64,000 nucleotides of DNA from contig CAWAHF010000004.1 of assembly GCA_963781805.1 (NCBI GenBank), positions 1,736,001 to 1,800,000 on the forward strand. Reading direction: 5' to 3'. This DNA is from JAFGPL01 sp963781805 (lineage in GTDB: Bacteria > Bacteroidota > Bacteroidia > Bacteroidales > UBA10428). Positions within the stretch are counted from its first letter, which is position 1. Every line of letters starts with the position of its first letter. The position numbers and the translations under genes were made by a program. Of this stretch, positions 24,174 to 32,671 are shown in pieces. The notes under the pieces were generated by a model. The model was not told the origin of the DNA, did not search any database, and saw only the letters and a list, made by a program, of their open reading frames with translations.

Positions 24174-26507
24174 TTATTCATATCTTAAAGCTTCTACAGG
24201 GTTTCTGTTGGCGGCTCTCCAGCTTTGTCCGAATATGGTGAAAAACACCAGAATGAATGTAATTATTACAGCCGAAGCAAAAATCCACCAGGTAAGATTT
24301 ATCCTGTACACAAAGTTTTTCAGCCATATATTCATTATGTAATAGGCAGCAGGAAATGCAATCAGCATTGCTATTATTAAGAATTTTATATTCTCTTTTG
24401 TTATCAATGTCATAATTTCAAAAGATTTTGCCCCGTTTACCTTTCTTATACCAATCTCTTTAGTTCTTATTCTTGTTGAATATACAGTAAGAGCCAGTAA
24501 TCCAACCATGGTAATAATCAGACTGATTACAGTAAATGTTATAATAAATCTGAAAAACTTTCCTGATTCTGCATGCATTTGATCAAACTGATCTCCCATG
24601 CTACTGTACTCAAAAGGATAATCGGGTATGTAATTATTCCATACTTTCTTTACATAGCTTAATCCATCCTTATACCTATCAGGATTAATTTTCAGAATTA
24701 TATTTTTATTGTTCTTATTGGTACTAAAAGCGATATAACCTGGAGCCACAGATTCTTCAAGTGATTGAAAATTAAAATCTTCAACAAGACCAATTATCTC
24801 ATCTTCAGCACCCGGAAGTTTTTGTCCGATGGGATCATCCATCTGAAACATAGTTGCCAGAGACTTATTAATAATGCATTTGGGCCTGTCACCGTCGGTT
24901 GCGGCAGAAAATTCTCTTCCGGCAAGCAATTTTATGTTTAAGGTTTTCATAAAATCTTCATCTCCAAAAAATACACAAGGTGAATATGTCTTCTCATTAT
25001 CGTTCTTATCATAATGTAACAATATCATAGCATGTTCCAACAATGGTGATGCTGCGCAAACAGAAGTCGATTCAATAAGAGGATTCTGAAGTAATTGGTT
25101 TTTAATTGCAGCTGTTTGATCTTTGTGTGCGTATGGCACCCGTAATTCAATCACTTCGCGATCAATCCCAATGTCACGATGATAAATAAAACTAAGTTGA
25201 CGAGCAATTGCAATTCCACTGATTATTAAAATTATAGAAATGACGAATTGAAAAATAACCAGGAACGGAACATTTCTTTTCTTTACCAAAGGATTATTGG
25301 AAACAGACAGCCATTCATTTAGTCTTTGTTTTTTAATTGACAAAGAAATAGATATGAGTGTAATACCGAAAATCAGAATTAATATTCCAAGGTCACATAA
25401 TAATACTTTAAAATTAACCAGTACTGATGCATTGAAGGAAGAATTTGTAAGTTTATTAAAATAGGGTAAGAAAAATTTGGTCGCGATGATGCTTAAATCA
25501 AAAGCGATGAATATTAAAATACCAAATTCGACCAGAAAATAACCAAGAAGAGAATTAAAATTACTACCAAGAATCTTGTTTATTCCAAATTCTCTTTTTT
25601 TATCATTTAGTCTTGTTGCCAGTAAATTTAAATAATTCAGAATAGAAATAATCACGATAAGGATACCGATAGTTCCGGCAATGAAGATATAATTCATACT
25701 TCTGGATTTTGTTATTGAGGAACGAATATTCCTGTCAAAATAAATATCCATAAGATTTTGCAAAGAATATGTTTCCGGATTTCCAGCATTTAGAATCGGA
25801 ATTTTATTCCTGTCATCTGAAAATTTCTTTTCAAGGTTTTTAACATCGGCTTTTGGTTTAAGCAACAGATATACCCTGCTCCCATCAAATTTGAAATTTT
25901 CAATGGGTACTATCATATCAAAATTCAGATGCGATTTATATGATACATCCTCAATAACACCCGAAACTTTGAAAGTAATAGTGTCTTTATTGAAAAACAG
26001 GATTAAATTTTTATCGATGGCTGATTTATTTCCAAAGTACTTAAGGGCAAGTTTTCGGGTGATCACTATCTTATCTTTCGAATCCAGAGCATATGCAGGA
26101 TTTCCTTCCAGGAAAGGATAAGAAAAGATATTCAGAAATGATTTATCGGCAATCAGCACATTTATCTGTTGCCAATATGTATTCTCTCCAACTACAATTT
26201 TATTTACATGTTGAGAATAATTCTGGCAATATTCATCAACCTCAGGATAATTATTTTTTATTATTTGCGGCGCATCTTTTAAAACATACTCCATTTTTTT
26301 ACCGGGGATAAAAGGATCATCAGCCAGCAATCTGTATATCCTGTTTTTATTATTATGAAATGCGTCTACTGACAGTTCATTGGCTAAAAAGGCTGTAATA
26401 TAATTAGAACACGTCAATCCAATTGCAAGACTGAATATGATAACTATTGAATAAAATCCGTTTTTTGTAATATCTCTGAAAGCCAGTCTGAAATGATGTT
26501 TGTACAT
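24174..26507 (-). CDS. FtsX/MacB-type ABC transporter permease (second in array)
   Basis: A 777-aa permease. The FtsX signatures are EFGINKILGS and EIGIRKVNGA; TM helices lie near residues 18-40, 270-390, 420-445 and 660-760. The tail NPVEALRYE is identical to that of its upstream neighbour and to the relic at 28994-29032. It starts 74 bp after the first permease's stop. The middle block (KRNVPFLVIFQFVISIILIISG) is the usual start of the second half of such duplicated permeases. Confidence 0.9.
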   Translation of the reverse strand: MYKHHFRLAFRDITKNGFYSIVIIFSLAIGLTCSNYITAFLANELSVDAFHNNKNRIYRLLADDPFIPGKKMEYVLKDAPQIIKNNYPEVDEYCQNYSQHVNKIVVGENTYWQQINVLIADKSFLNIFSYPFLEGNPAYALDSKDKIVITRKLALKYFGNKSAIDKNLILFFNKDTITFKVSGVIEDVSYKSHLNFDMIVPIENFKFDGSRVYLLLKPKADVKNLEKKFSDDRNKIPILNAGNPETYSLQNLMDIYFDRNIRSSITKSRSMNYIFIAGTIGILIVIISILNYLNLLATRLNDKKREFGINKILGSNFNSLLGYFLVEFGILIFIAFDLSIIATKFFLPYFNKLTNSSFNASVLVNFKVLLCDLGILILIFGITLISISLSIKKQRLNEWLSVSNNPLVKKRNVPFLVIFQFVISIILIISGIAIARQLSFIYHRDIGIDREVIELRVPYAHKDQTAAIKNQLLQNPLIESTSVCAASPLLEHAMILLHYDKNDNEKTYSPCVFFGDEDFMKTLNIKLLAGREFSAATDGDRPKCIINKSLATMFQMDDPIGQKLPGAEDEIIGLVEDFNFQSLEESVAPGYIAFSTNKNNKNIILKINPDRYKDGLSYVKKVWNNYIPDYPFEYSSMGDQFDQMHAESGKFFRFIITFTVISLIITMVGLLALTVYSTRIRTKEIGIRKVNGAKSFEIMTLITKENIKFLIIAMLIAFPAAYYIMNIWLKNFVYRINLTWWIFASAVIITFILVFFTIFGQSWRAANRNPVEALRYE

Positions 26508-26581
26508 GATAATGGTAAATCTTAATTTTTCAATTAGTTAAAATTCTTCAACACTTACGGAATAATATCATAGTAAGTACT

Positions 26582-28969
26582 TTATTCATACCTCAGTGCC
26601 TCCACCGGATTTGTAATAGCAACACGTAAAGTTTGAAAACTTACCGTCAGCAAGGCAATAGAATAGGTCAACAAACCCGCCAACACAAATATCCACCAGG
26701 AAAGGTTGGTGTGATAAGCAAAGTTTTGCAACCATTTATTCATTGCATACCAGGCAACCGGGCAAGCTATAATTATTGAGATAGTCAGCCAATTTAAAAA
26801 GCTTGAACCGAGTAATACCATAATTGAAGATGTATCAGCTCCGTTTGATTTTCTTATACCTATTTCTTTAGTCCGTTGCTTTGCCAGCATAGAACTCAAC
26901 CCGAAAATTCCCAAACAGGAGATGAAAATAGCTAGTAAAGAAAAAAAGGTTATAACCTTACTGTTTCGCTGATATTTTTTATACAGGTTGTCATATTCCT
27001 GATCAAGAAATCCATACTCAAAGGGTGTTATGGAATTTACAGAGTACCATACCTTTTTAATATGGTTAATTACTTTGGAATTATTTTTCCCTCTGGTTTT
27101 TATCAATACAGAACCCAGATAACCTTCCCTGCCCATATTAGAAAAAAGATGGAATAACTGGGGTTGAATATTATTGTCAAGCGACTTGAAATAGGTGTTT
27201 TTTATCACTCCGACAATAGTTCCCCATTCACCATAAAGCGCAAATTCTGTACCGACAGGATTTTGAAGGCCCATTTCCTTTGCGGCTTCTTCGTTTATAA
27301 TATACACTTTCTTTGTACTATCACCTTCTTCATATGAAAAATCCCTTCCCTCAGTAAATTCAGCTCCTATTAATCCAAAATACTTGTCATCAACGCGCGT
27401 TGTCTCCATACCAAATGCACAATCGGTATTTTTAATCTCATTATCCTGTTTCCAGATTACACCACACGTACCATTTCTTTGAGTAAAAGGTAAACAGTCT
27501 TTTGCACTCACAGCAATGATATCAGGAGATTTTAACAACTCATTCCTGACGATATTAAATTTTTTTCCTATATTTTCCCGGATTGGTATGAAAATTACAT
27601 TTTCCCTGTCAAATCCCAAAGGTTTGTTCTTTATGTAGCTCATTTGTTTACTGATAGTAATGGTACAAATTACAAGAACGATTGAGATAGCAAACTGCAA
27701 CATTACCAGATATTTACCTGTTCTCGATTTTCCTGCGATTATCATTCTGCCAGAAAATACGGCATTTGGTTTGTGTCTCGAAATAACAAGAGCAGGATAC
27801 AGACCAGCCACTACTGTAGTAAGAATAACAACTACTGAAATAATTGCAGAAATCTGAAAATTAAAATGTTTAAATAAAGATCCGGAGACATTTGTAAATG
27901 AACTGATTGAAGGAGATATAACTTTTATAAGTACAATGGCTATGTTAAGAGATATCAAAATTATAATAAACGATTCCCCCAGAAATTGATATATCAGTTT
28001 CATTCTCGAGGCGCCTGTGACTTTTTTTACCGCAATTTCTTTTATACGATTTCTGAAACCTGTCAATGACAAATTCATGAAATTTATGCAGGCAATAATT
28101 AAAATAAACAAACCCACGGCTCCGTATATCTTAACCAATCTTATATCTCCCTGTGGACCAAGTCTGTTATTTATTTCATAATTCAGATATATATCTTTTA
28201 ATGCTTCAATATGCAGATCGTATTTTTTGTCGACTACCTGGGGAAAGTTGTTTTTAATGGCAGTTTGATTAATAGTTGCTTCTGCTTTTTGCTGATCAGG
28301 TTTATTTTTATAGAGCAAATATGTCCTGAAATTGGGATCTCCCCAGTATAATCCACATAAAGGGACGATTTCCAAAAACTTATGAGGTATTAAATAATCT
28401 AGTTTTAAATGCGAATTCGGTGGAAAATCATACATCACACCCGTTACTGTCATAAATCCTTGTCCTTCAATCTCGAGTTGTTTCCCCATAGGATCTTCCT
28501 TGCCAAAATAACGATCAGCCAACTTTTCTGATAATATAATGTTGAAAGGATCAGAAAGAGCAGTTGTTGGATTGCCCTTTTTAAGAGGGAAATTAAATAC
28601 TTTGAAAAACTCAGGATCAGTTGTTGCCCCATTTTCAGCAAAAAAAGAATTTTGCCCGTAACGAAATAAAAAAGAAGGTGTGTTTCTTATTCTTACTGCC
28701 GCTTCAAGTTCAGGTATCTCTTGAAGCATAGCAGGACCTAAGGGCGAAGGGGTTCCATCACTCAGATATCCATCAGGAGTTTTTGAATAAATACGGTATA
28801 TATTTGTTTTTTTTTCGTGAAAACTGTCATAACTCAACTCATTTTTCACCCATAGTAGAATGGTTAATGAACAAGCTAATGCGATTGATAAACCAAATAT
28901 ATTAATTAATGTATTTACCTTGTTTTTAATCAGATTCCTGATGGTTATTATGAAAAAATTTCTTAGCAT
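26582..28969 (-). CDS. FtsX/MacB-type ABC transporter permease (first in array)
   Basis: A 795-aa permease directly downstream of the ATPase gene and the permease relic. FtsX signatures EIAVKKVTGA and EIGIRKSNGA, an N-terminal TM (about 20-42) and a MacB-type periplasmic domain are visible, and the tail reads NPVEALRYE. Being closest to the ATPase it is the most likely core partner. Proteins of this type form ATPase2-permease2 exporters that couple cytoplasmic ATP hydrolysis to movements of the periplasmic domains. Confidence 0.9.
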   Translation of the reverse strand: MLRNFFIITIRNLIKNKVNTLINIFGLSIALACSLTILLWVKNELSYDSFHEKKTNIYRIYSKTPDGYLSDGTPSPLGPAMLQEIPELEAAVRIRNTPSFLFRYGQNSFFAENGATTDPEFFKVFNFPLKKGNPTTALSDPFNIILSEKLADRYFGKEDPMGKQLEIEGQGFMTVTGVMYDFPPNSHLKLDYLIPHKFLEIVPLCGLYWGDPNFRTYLLYKNKPDQQKAEATINQTAIKNNFPQVVDKKYDLHIEALKDIYLNYEINNRLGPQGDIRLVKIYGAVGLFILIIACINFMNLSLTGFRNRIKEIAVKKVTGASRMKLIYQFLGESFIIILISLNIAIVLIKVISPSISSFTNVSGSLFKHFNFQISAIISVVVILTTVVAGLYPALVISRHKPNAVFSGRMIIAGKSRTGKYLVMLQFAISIVLVICTITISKQMSYIKNKPLGFDRENVIFIPIRENIGKKFNIVRNELLKSPDIIAVSAKDCLPFTQRNGTCGVIWKQDNEIKNTDCAFGMETTRVDDKYFGLIGAEFTEGRDFSYEEGDSTKKVYIINEEAAKEMGLQNPVGTEFALYGEWGTIVGVIKNTYFKSLDNNIQPQLFHLFSNMGREGYLGSVLIKTRGKNNSKVINHIKKVWYSVNSITPFEYGFLDQEYDNLYKKYQRNSKVITFFSLLAIFISCLGIFGLSSMLAKQRTKEIGIRKSNGADTSSIMVLLGSSFLNWLTISIIIACPVAWYAMNKWLQNFAYHTNLSWWIFVLAGLLTYSIALLTVSFQTLRVAITNPVEALRYE

Positions 28970-28993
28970 CTTTTTATTATCTTATTTATAAGT

Positions 28994-29032
28994 TTATTCA
29001 TACCTCAGCGCCTCCACCGGATTGCCTATGGA
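28994..29032 (-). pseudogene. Relic of a fifth FtsX-type permease (C-terminal 12 codons)
   Basis: Between the ATPase stop (29044) and the first permease start (28969), the minus frame reads SIGNPVEALRYE then TAA. This is the conserved C-terminal tail of the permease array, with no upstream coding sequence left (a TGA precedes it). It marks a permease gene deleted between the ATPase and the present first permease, probably by recombination between copies. Confidence 0.8.
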
Positions 29033-29043
29033 TCAGGTATTAT

Positions 29044-29727
29044 TTACAACTGTTGCCTTATATTCTCAGTGACAATGCTTCCATCAAACAAATGCACTAC
29101 ACGTTGCGCTCTTTCGGCATGAGTAGGTGAGTGAGTTACCATAATGATGGTAGTACCCTCGGTGTTGAGTTCCTCCAGAAGTCTCATTACTTCTTCTCCG
29201 TTTTTGGAATCAAGGTTTCCAGTGGGTTCGTCGGCAAGGATAAGCTTAGGACCTGCCACAACTGCACGGGCCACTGCAACTCGTTGCTGCTGTCCGCCTG
29301 ATAATTGCTGGGGAAAATGTTTTCTTCGATGCGAAATTTGCATACGATCCAGAATGGCATTTACTTTTTTTCGACGTTCGGAACCGGGCATTTTGAGATA
29401 AAGTAATGGCAATTCAACATTTTCGTATACATTCAATTCATCAATCAGGTTGAAACTCTGAAAAACAAAACCTATATTTCCTTTTCTCATGTTCGTGCGT
29501 TGTCTTTCTTTAAATTTTGAGACATCCGTTCCATCAAAATAATATCTCCCTCCGCTGGGATTATCAAGCAAACCTACTATATTCAGCAAGGTTGATTTTC
29601 CGCAGCCCGACGGTCCCATAATGGCAAGAAATTCACCCGATTTCACTTCCAGGTCGACATTGTTCAGAGCCGTTGTTTCGACTTCATCTGTTCTAAAGAT
29701 TTTTTTGAGTTGTTCTGTTTGTATCAT
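29044..29727 (-). CDS. ABC transporter ATP-binding protein (LolD/MacB type)
   Basis: A 227-aa ATPase subunit of the MacB/LolD/FtsE class. Walker A is GPSGCGKS at residues 38-45, the ABC signature is LSGGQQQRV (about 141-149), Walker B/D-loop reads LILADEPTGNLD and the H-loop is MVTHSP. GENIGFVFQSFNLI-type Q-loop residues are also present. It is the only ATPase gene in the array and the promoter-proximal gene, so it probably serves all four permeases. A sigma-54 promoter match lies 44 bp upstream of the ATG. The Leu-rich Q-loop region supports export rather than import. Confidence 0.93.
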   Translation of the reverse strand: MIQTEQLKKIFRTDEVETTALNNVDLEVKSGEFLAIMGPSGCGKSTLLNIVGLLDNPSGGRYYFDGTDVSKFKERQRTNMRKGNIGFVFQSFNLIDELNVYENVELPLLYLKMPGSERRKKVNAILDRMQISHRRKHFPQQLSGGQQQRVAVARAVVAGPKLILADEPTGNLDSKNGEEVMRLLEELNTEGTTIIMVTHSPTHAERAQRVVHLFDGSIVTENIRQQL

Positions 29728-29770
29728 TATTATTTGGTATTAAATGTAATTTTTGCTGCTTTAAACTTTA

Positions 29771-29786
29771 TGCATGAATTATGCCA
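29771..29786 (-). promoter_or_regulatory. Predicted sigma-54 (-24/-12) promoter of the ABC export operon
   Basis: On the minus strand the sequence is TGGCATAATTCATGCA. It matches the sigma-54 consensus TGGCAyrNNNNTTGCW with GG at -24 and GC at -12 in exact spacing, with mismatches only at the less conserved positions. It lies 44 bp upstream of the ATPase ATG. A sigma-54 activator gene (31184-32551) is divergently encoded nearby, which supports the call. Confidence 0.7.
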
Positions 29787-29909
29787 TTGAATATATTCTA
29801 TTGAAATTCAGATTTTTAAGAATGCCAGATTGATAATTGTTTAAAAAATATGTCCCATTTTCATACACGGCGTGTGTTATTTTGAGACAAGGTGGTATAT
29901 TTGGGGGAA

Positions 29910-30362
29910 AGTCCACGGTTAGGTAGTTATTAGTCCACGGTTGGGTGGTTATTAGTCCACGGTTAGGTGGTTATTAGTCCACGGTTAGGTAGTTATTAGT
30001 CCACGGTTAGGTAGTTATTAGTCCACGGTTAGGTAGTTATTAGTCCACGGTTGGGTGGTTATTAGTCCACGGTTGGGTGGTTATTAGTCCACGGTTAGGT
30101 AGTTATTAGTCCACGGTTAGGTGGTTATTAGTCCACGGTTAGGTGGTTATTAGTCCACGGTTAGGTGGTTATTAGTCCACGGTTAGGTGGTTATTAGTCC
30201 ACGGTTAGGTAGTTATTAGTCCACGGTTGGGTGGTTATTAGTCCACGGTTAGGTAGTTATTAGTCCACGGTTAGGTGGTTATTAGTCCACGGTTAGGTGG
30301 TTATTAGTCCACGGTTAGGTAGTTATTAGTCCACGGTTGGGTGGTTATTAGTCCACGGTTGG
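29910..30362. repeat. 22-bp tandem array, 20 full units plus a partial one
   Basis: The unit starts AGTCCACGGTT and repeats every 22 bp without a single length change, from 29910 to a 13-nt partial unit at 30350. Units differ only at positions 12 and 16 (A/G each). Three of the four combinations occur (A-A, G-G and A-G); G-A is absent. In A-G and G-G units CCAC-N6-GTGG is a dyad; the A-A type breaks it. There are no unique spacers, so it is not CRISPR, and 22 is not a multiple of three, so it is not coding. It lies 124 bp upstream of the sigma-54 promoter. Confidence 0.95.
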
Positions 30363-30443
30363 AAGCTGAAGTAAATATAATTTTATAGCGTTGATTATGT
30401 TTGTAATGATCGACTGATAAGCTTTCAAGTTAAAAATTATTTA

Positions 30444-30597
30444 TCATCGACTCTGAACTAATTAACTGTCGACCATTGACTAATAAACCGTTGACCATTA
30501 GCAAACAAACTGTCGACTATGAGCCATTAAACTGTCGACTCTGGACTAATAAACCAAGTATAATCAAAGAACAAACAGTCACCAATGGACTAATGAA
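30444..30597. repeat. Degenerate 22-bp tandem array in opposite orientation (7 units)
   Basis: Seven consecutive 22-bp segments begin at 30444, 30466, 30488, 30510, 30532, 30554 and 30576. Most start CTGTCGAC or CCGTTGAC and end in ACTAATAAA-like words. The shared word (GACTAATAAACCGT) is the complement of the TTATTAGTCCACGG word of the main array. The period is kept while sequence has drifted, so it is probably an older array of the same family. Confidence 0.7.
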
Positions 30598-30660
30598 TTT
30601 TTGATACTTTTAACTTTTTCTAAATACAGACAATTTAATTATTAATCCAAACCAAAACCT

Positions 30661-31017
30661 ATGGCATTTAAATTTGAAGATCTGAAAGTATGGCAGAATT
30701 CGCTTGATCTGTCAGAATCAATTGATAAACTGGTAAGGACTTTTCCAAAAGTCGAAATATATGTCCTTGCACAGCAAATTAAACGTGCATCAGATTCGAT
30801 ATGTCTAAATATTGCAGAAGGCTCTACAGGACAAACCAACAAAGAATTTAAAAGATTCCTCGGTTATTCCATTCGTTCTGCTGTGGAAGTTGTAGCTTGT
30901 TTACATATCGGAAAAAGAAGAAAAATAATAATTGAAGAAGATTTTCAGACAATTTATTCTCAAACCGAGGTATTGGTCAAGATGCTTCAATCCTTAAGAA
31001 AATCGATTGATTCCTGA
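30661..31017 (+). CDS. Four helix bundle protein (S23/IVP family)
   Basis: A 118-aa protein with the family pattern FKFEDLKVWQNSLDLSESI at the start, then QIKRASDSICLNIAEGS and FKRFLGYSIRSAVEV. These proteins were first seen encoded in 23S rRNA intervening sequences and form four-helix bundles that pentamerise; their function is not established. It sits alone between two repeat arrays (30444-30597 and 31085-31174), so it may be carried with the repeats. The family is very common in Bacteroidota intergenic regions. Confidence 0.9.
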   Translation: MAFKFEDLKVWQNSLDLSESIDKLVRTFPKVEIYVLAQQIKRASDSICLNIAEGSTGQTNKEFKRFLGYSIRSAVEVVACLHIGKRRKIIIEEDFQTIYSQTEVLVKMLQSLRKSIDS

Positions 31018-31084
31018 CAATAATTAAAAATCATTTATAAAAAATTGAAATAAAACGAGACGAAATGAATTTTGGAATTAATCA

Positions 31085-31174
31085 TCTTGATTTAATAAAC
31101 CTTAAACTACTATACTGTGGGCTAACAAACTTTAGACCAATAAACCGTGGACTATTGAACCGTGGACTAATAAC
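31085..31174. repeat. 15-bp tandem array (6 units) related to the 22-bp arrays
   Basis: Six 15-bp segments start at 31085, 31100, 31115, 31130, 31145 and 31160; the last two are CCGTGGACTATTGAA and CCGTGGACTAATAAC. The final 18 bases (AACCGTGGACTAATAACC) are the exact complement of GGTTATTAGTCCACGGTT from the main array. It ends 9 bp before the start codon of the response regulator. Confidence 0.75.
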
Positions 31175-31183
31175 CTCTTCTCT

Positions 31184-32551
31184 ATGAAAACAGGCAACCT
31201 CCTCATTGTTGATGATAACCAGAGCGTACTCAATTCGCTTGAACTTTTTCTGAAACACCATTGCAATAAGGTGATGACATTGAAATCACCCAATCAGATT
31301 GCTTTTACATTAACAACCGAAGATATTGATGTGGTGCTGCTGGATATGAATTTTACAGCCGGAATAAATACAGGGAATGAAGGAATATACTGGCTCAGGA
31401 AAATTCTAAAACAGGATCCTGCAATGGTGGTTGTAATGATAACTGCTTATGGTGATATAGAACTTGCAGTAACCGCAATCAAAGAAGGAGCAACCGACTT
31501 TGTTCTAAAACCATGGGATAACCAAAAGCTGCTTGCGACTCTCCAGGCTGCGCTGGAATTAAGAAAATCGAGAAAAGAAGTTAAAAAACTCAAACTCAAA
31601 CACAAACAGCTGAACGATGATTTGGACAGGAATTACACAAAAATAATCGGTAATTCACCTGCTGTTGTGAACCTGATGAAAACTATCAGTAAAGTGGCTG
31701 CTACCGATGCCAATATATTGATTATGGGGGAGAATGGCACAGGCAAAGAGCTTATTGCAAGAGAAATACATAAGCTGTCGAAGCGGAATATGAACGATTT
31801 TGTTAGTGTGGATTTAGGGGCACTTACTGTAACATTATTTGAAAGTGAGATGTTTGGACATGTGAAAGGTGCATTTACCGATGCCAAAGACGACCGAATC
31901 GGAAGATTTGAACTGGCTTCCGGAGGGACATTATTTTTGGATGAAATCGGCAACCTGAATTTCTCGCTTCAATCTAAACTTCTCACAGCAATCGAACAAA
32001 GAAAAATTGTCCCTATCGGAGCCAATAAGGATATATCCGTTGATATCAGATTGATTACTGCCACAAATAAAGACATGGGGGAAATGGTTAAAGAACATCT
32101 TTTTCGTGAAGACTTATACTACAGGTTGAATACCGTGCAGATTACAGCTCCGCCCTTACGTGAAAGGGGTGATGATATTCAGTTGCTTGCAGAACATTAC
32201 CTGAAATTATATGCAGCAAAATATGACAAACAACGACTTCGTTTTAAATCGGATGCACTCGATAAACTTAAAAATTATAGCTGGCCCGGAAATATAAGGG
32301 AGTTGAACCATACGATAGAAAAAGTTGTAATCCTCTGTGATTCTGACAACATCGGAGCTTCTGACCTGAATTTTTCTGCTGGCAGCCATGCAGATGAAAA
32401 TCTTAAAAAAGGATTGAGTCTGGAAGAAGGAGAAAAGATTATTATCATCAACGCATTGAATAATAATGCATGGAACATAAGTGAAGCAGCTAAGGAACTT
32501 CAAATCGGAAGACAAACACTTTACCGGAAGATTGAAAAATATGGGATATAG
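31184..32551 (+). CDS. Sigma-54-dependent response regulator (NtrC family)
   Basis: A 455-aa activator. The receiver domain (residues 1-120) has the acidic pocket D10-D11, phospho-acceptor D54 (LLDMN), the T of ITAYG and K of LKPWD. The AAA+ domain follows: Walker A GENGTGKE (about 180-187), the sigma-54 contact loop GAFTDA (about 228-233; GAFTGA in most members), Walker B LFLDEIGN and the RYR-like LYYRLN. The C-terminal Fis-type helix-turn-helix is NISEAAKELQIGRQTLYRK. It is co-directional with the kinase at 32672 and divergent from the ABC exporter. It most likely activates the exporter from the sigma-54 promoter at 29771-29786. Confidence 0.95.
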   Translation: MKTGNLLIVDDNQSVLNSLELFLKHHCNKVMTLKSPNQIAFTLTTEDIDVVLLDMNFTAGINTGNEGIYWLRKILKQDPAMVVVMITAYGDIELAVTAIKEGATDFVLKPWDNQKLLATLQAALELRKSRKEVKKLKLKHKQLNDDLDRNYTKIIGNSPAVVNLMKTISKVAATDANILIMGENGTGKELIAREIHKLSKRNMNDFVSVDLGALTVTLFESEMFGHVKGAFTDAKDDRIGRFELASGGTLFLDEIGNLNFSLQSKLLTAIEQRKIVPIGANKDISVDIRLITATNKDMGEMVKEHLFREDLYYRLNTVQITAPPLRERGDDIQLLAEHYLKLYAAKYDKQRLRFKSDALDKLKNYSWPGNIRELNHTIEKVVILCDSDNIGASDLNFSAGSHADENLKKGLSLEEGEKIIIINALNNNAWNISEAAKELQIGRQTLYRKIEKYGI

Positions 32552-32671
32552 GGGGAAAGGAAGGCTAAGGCTGAGGCTAAGAACAAAACGCTGTCAACAG
32601 TAAATTAAAATCAGAAAATAACTTCATAATAAGCTTGAATACAATTAAATATTCTTAATACTGCGAAAATC

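Noticed and set aside
29910..30362. Regular repeats that might be a CRISPR array
   Set aside because: Units are 22 bp head to tail with no unique spacers, and no cas gene is near. It is a simple tandem array.
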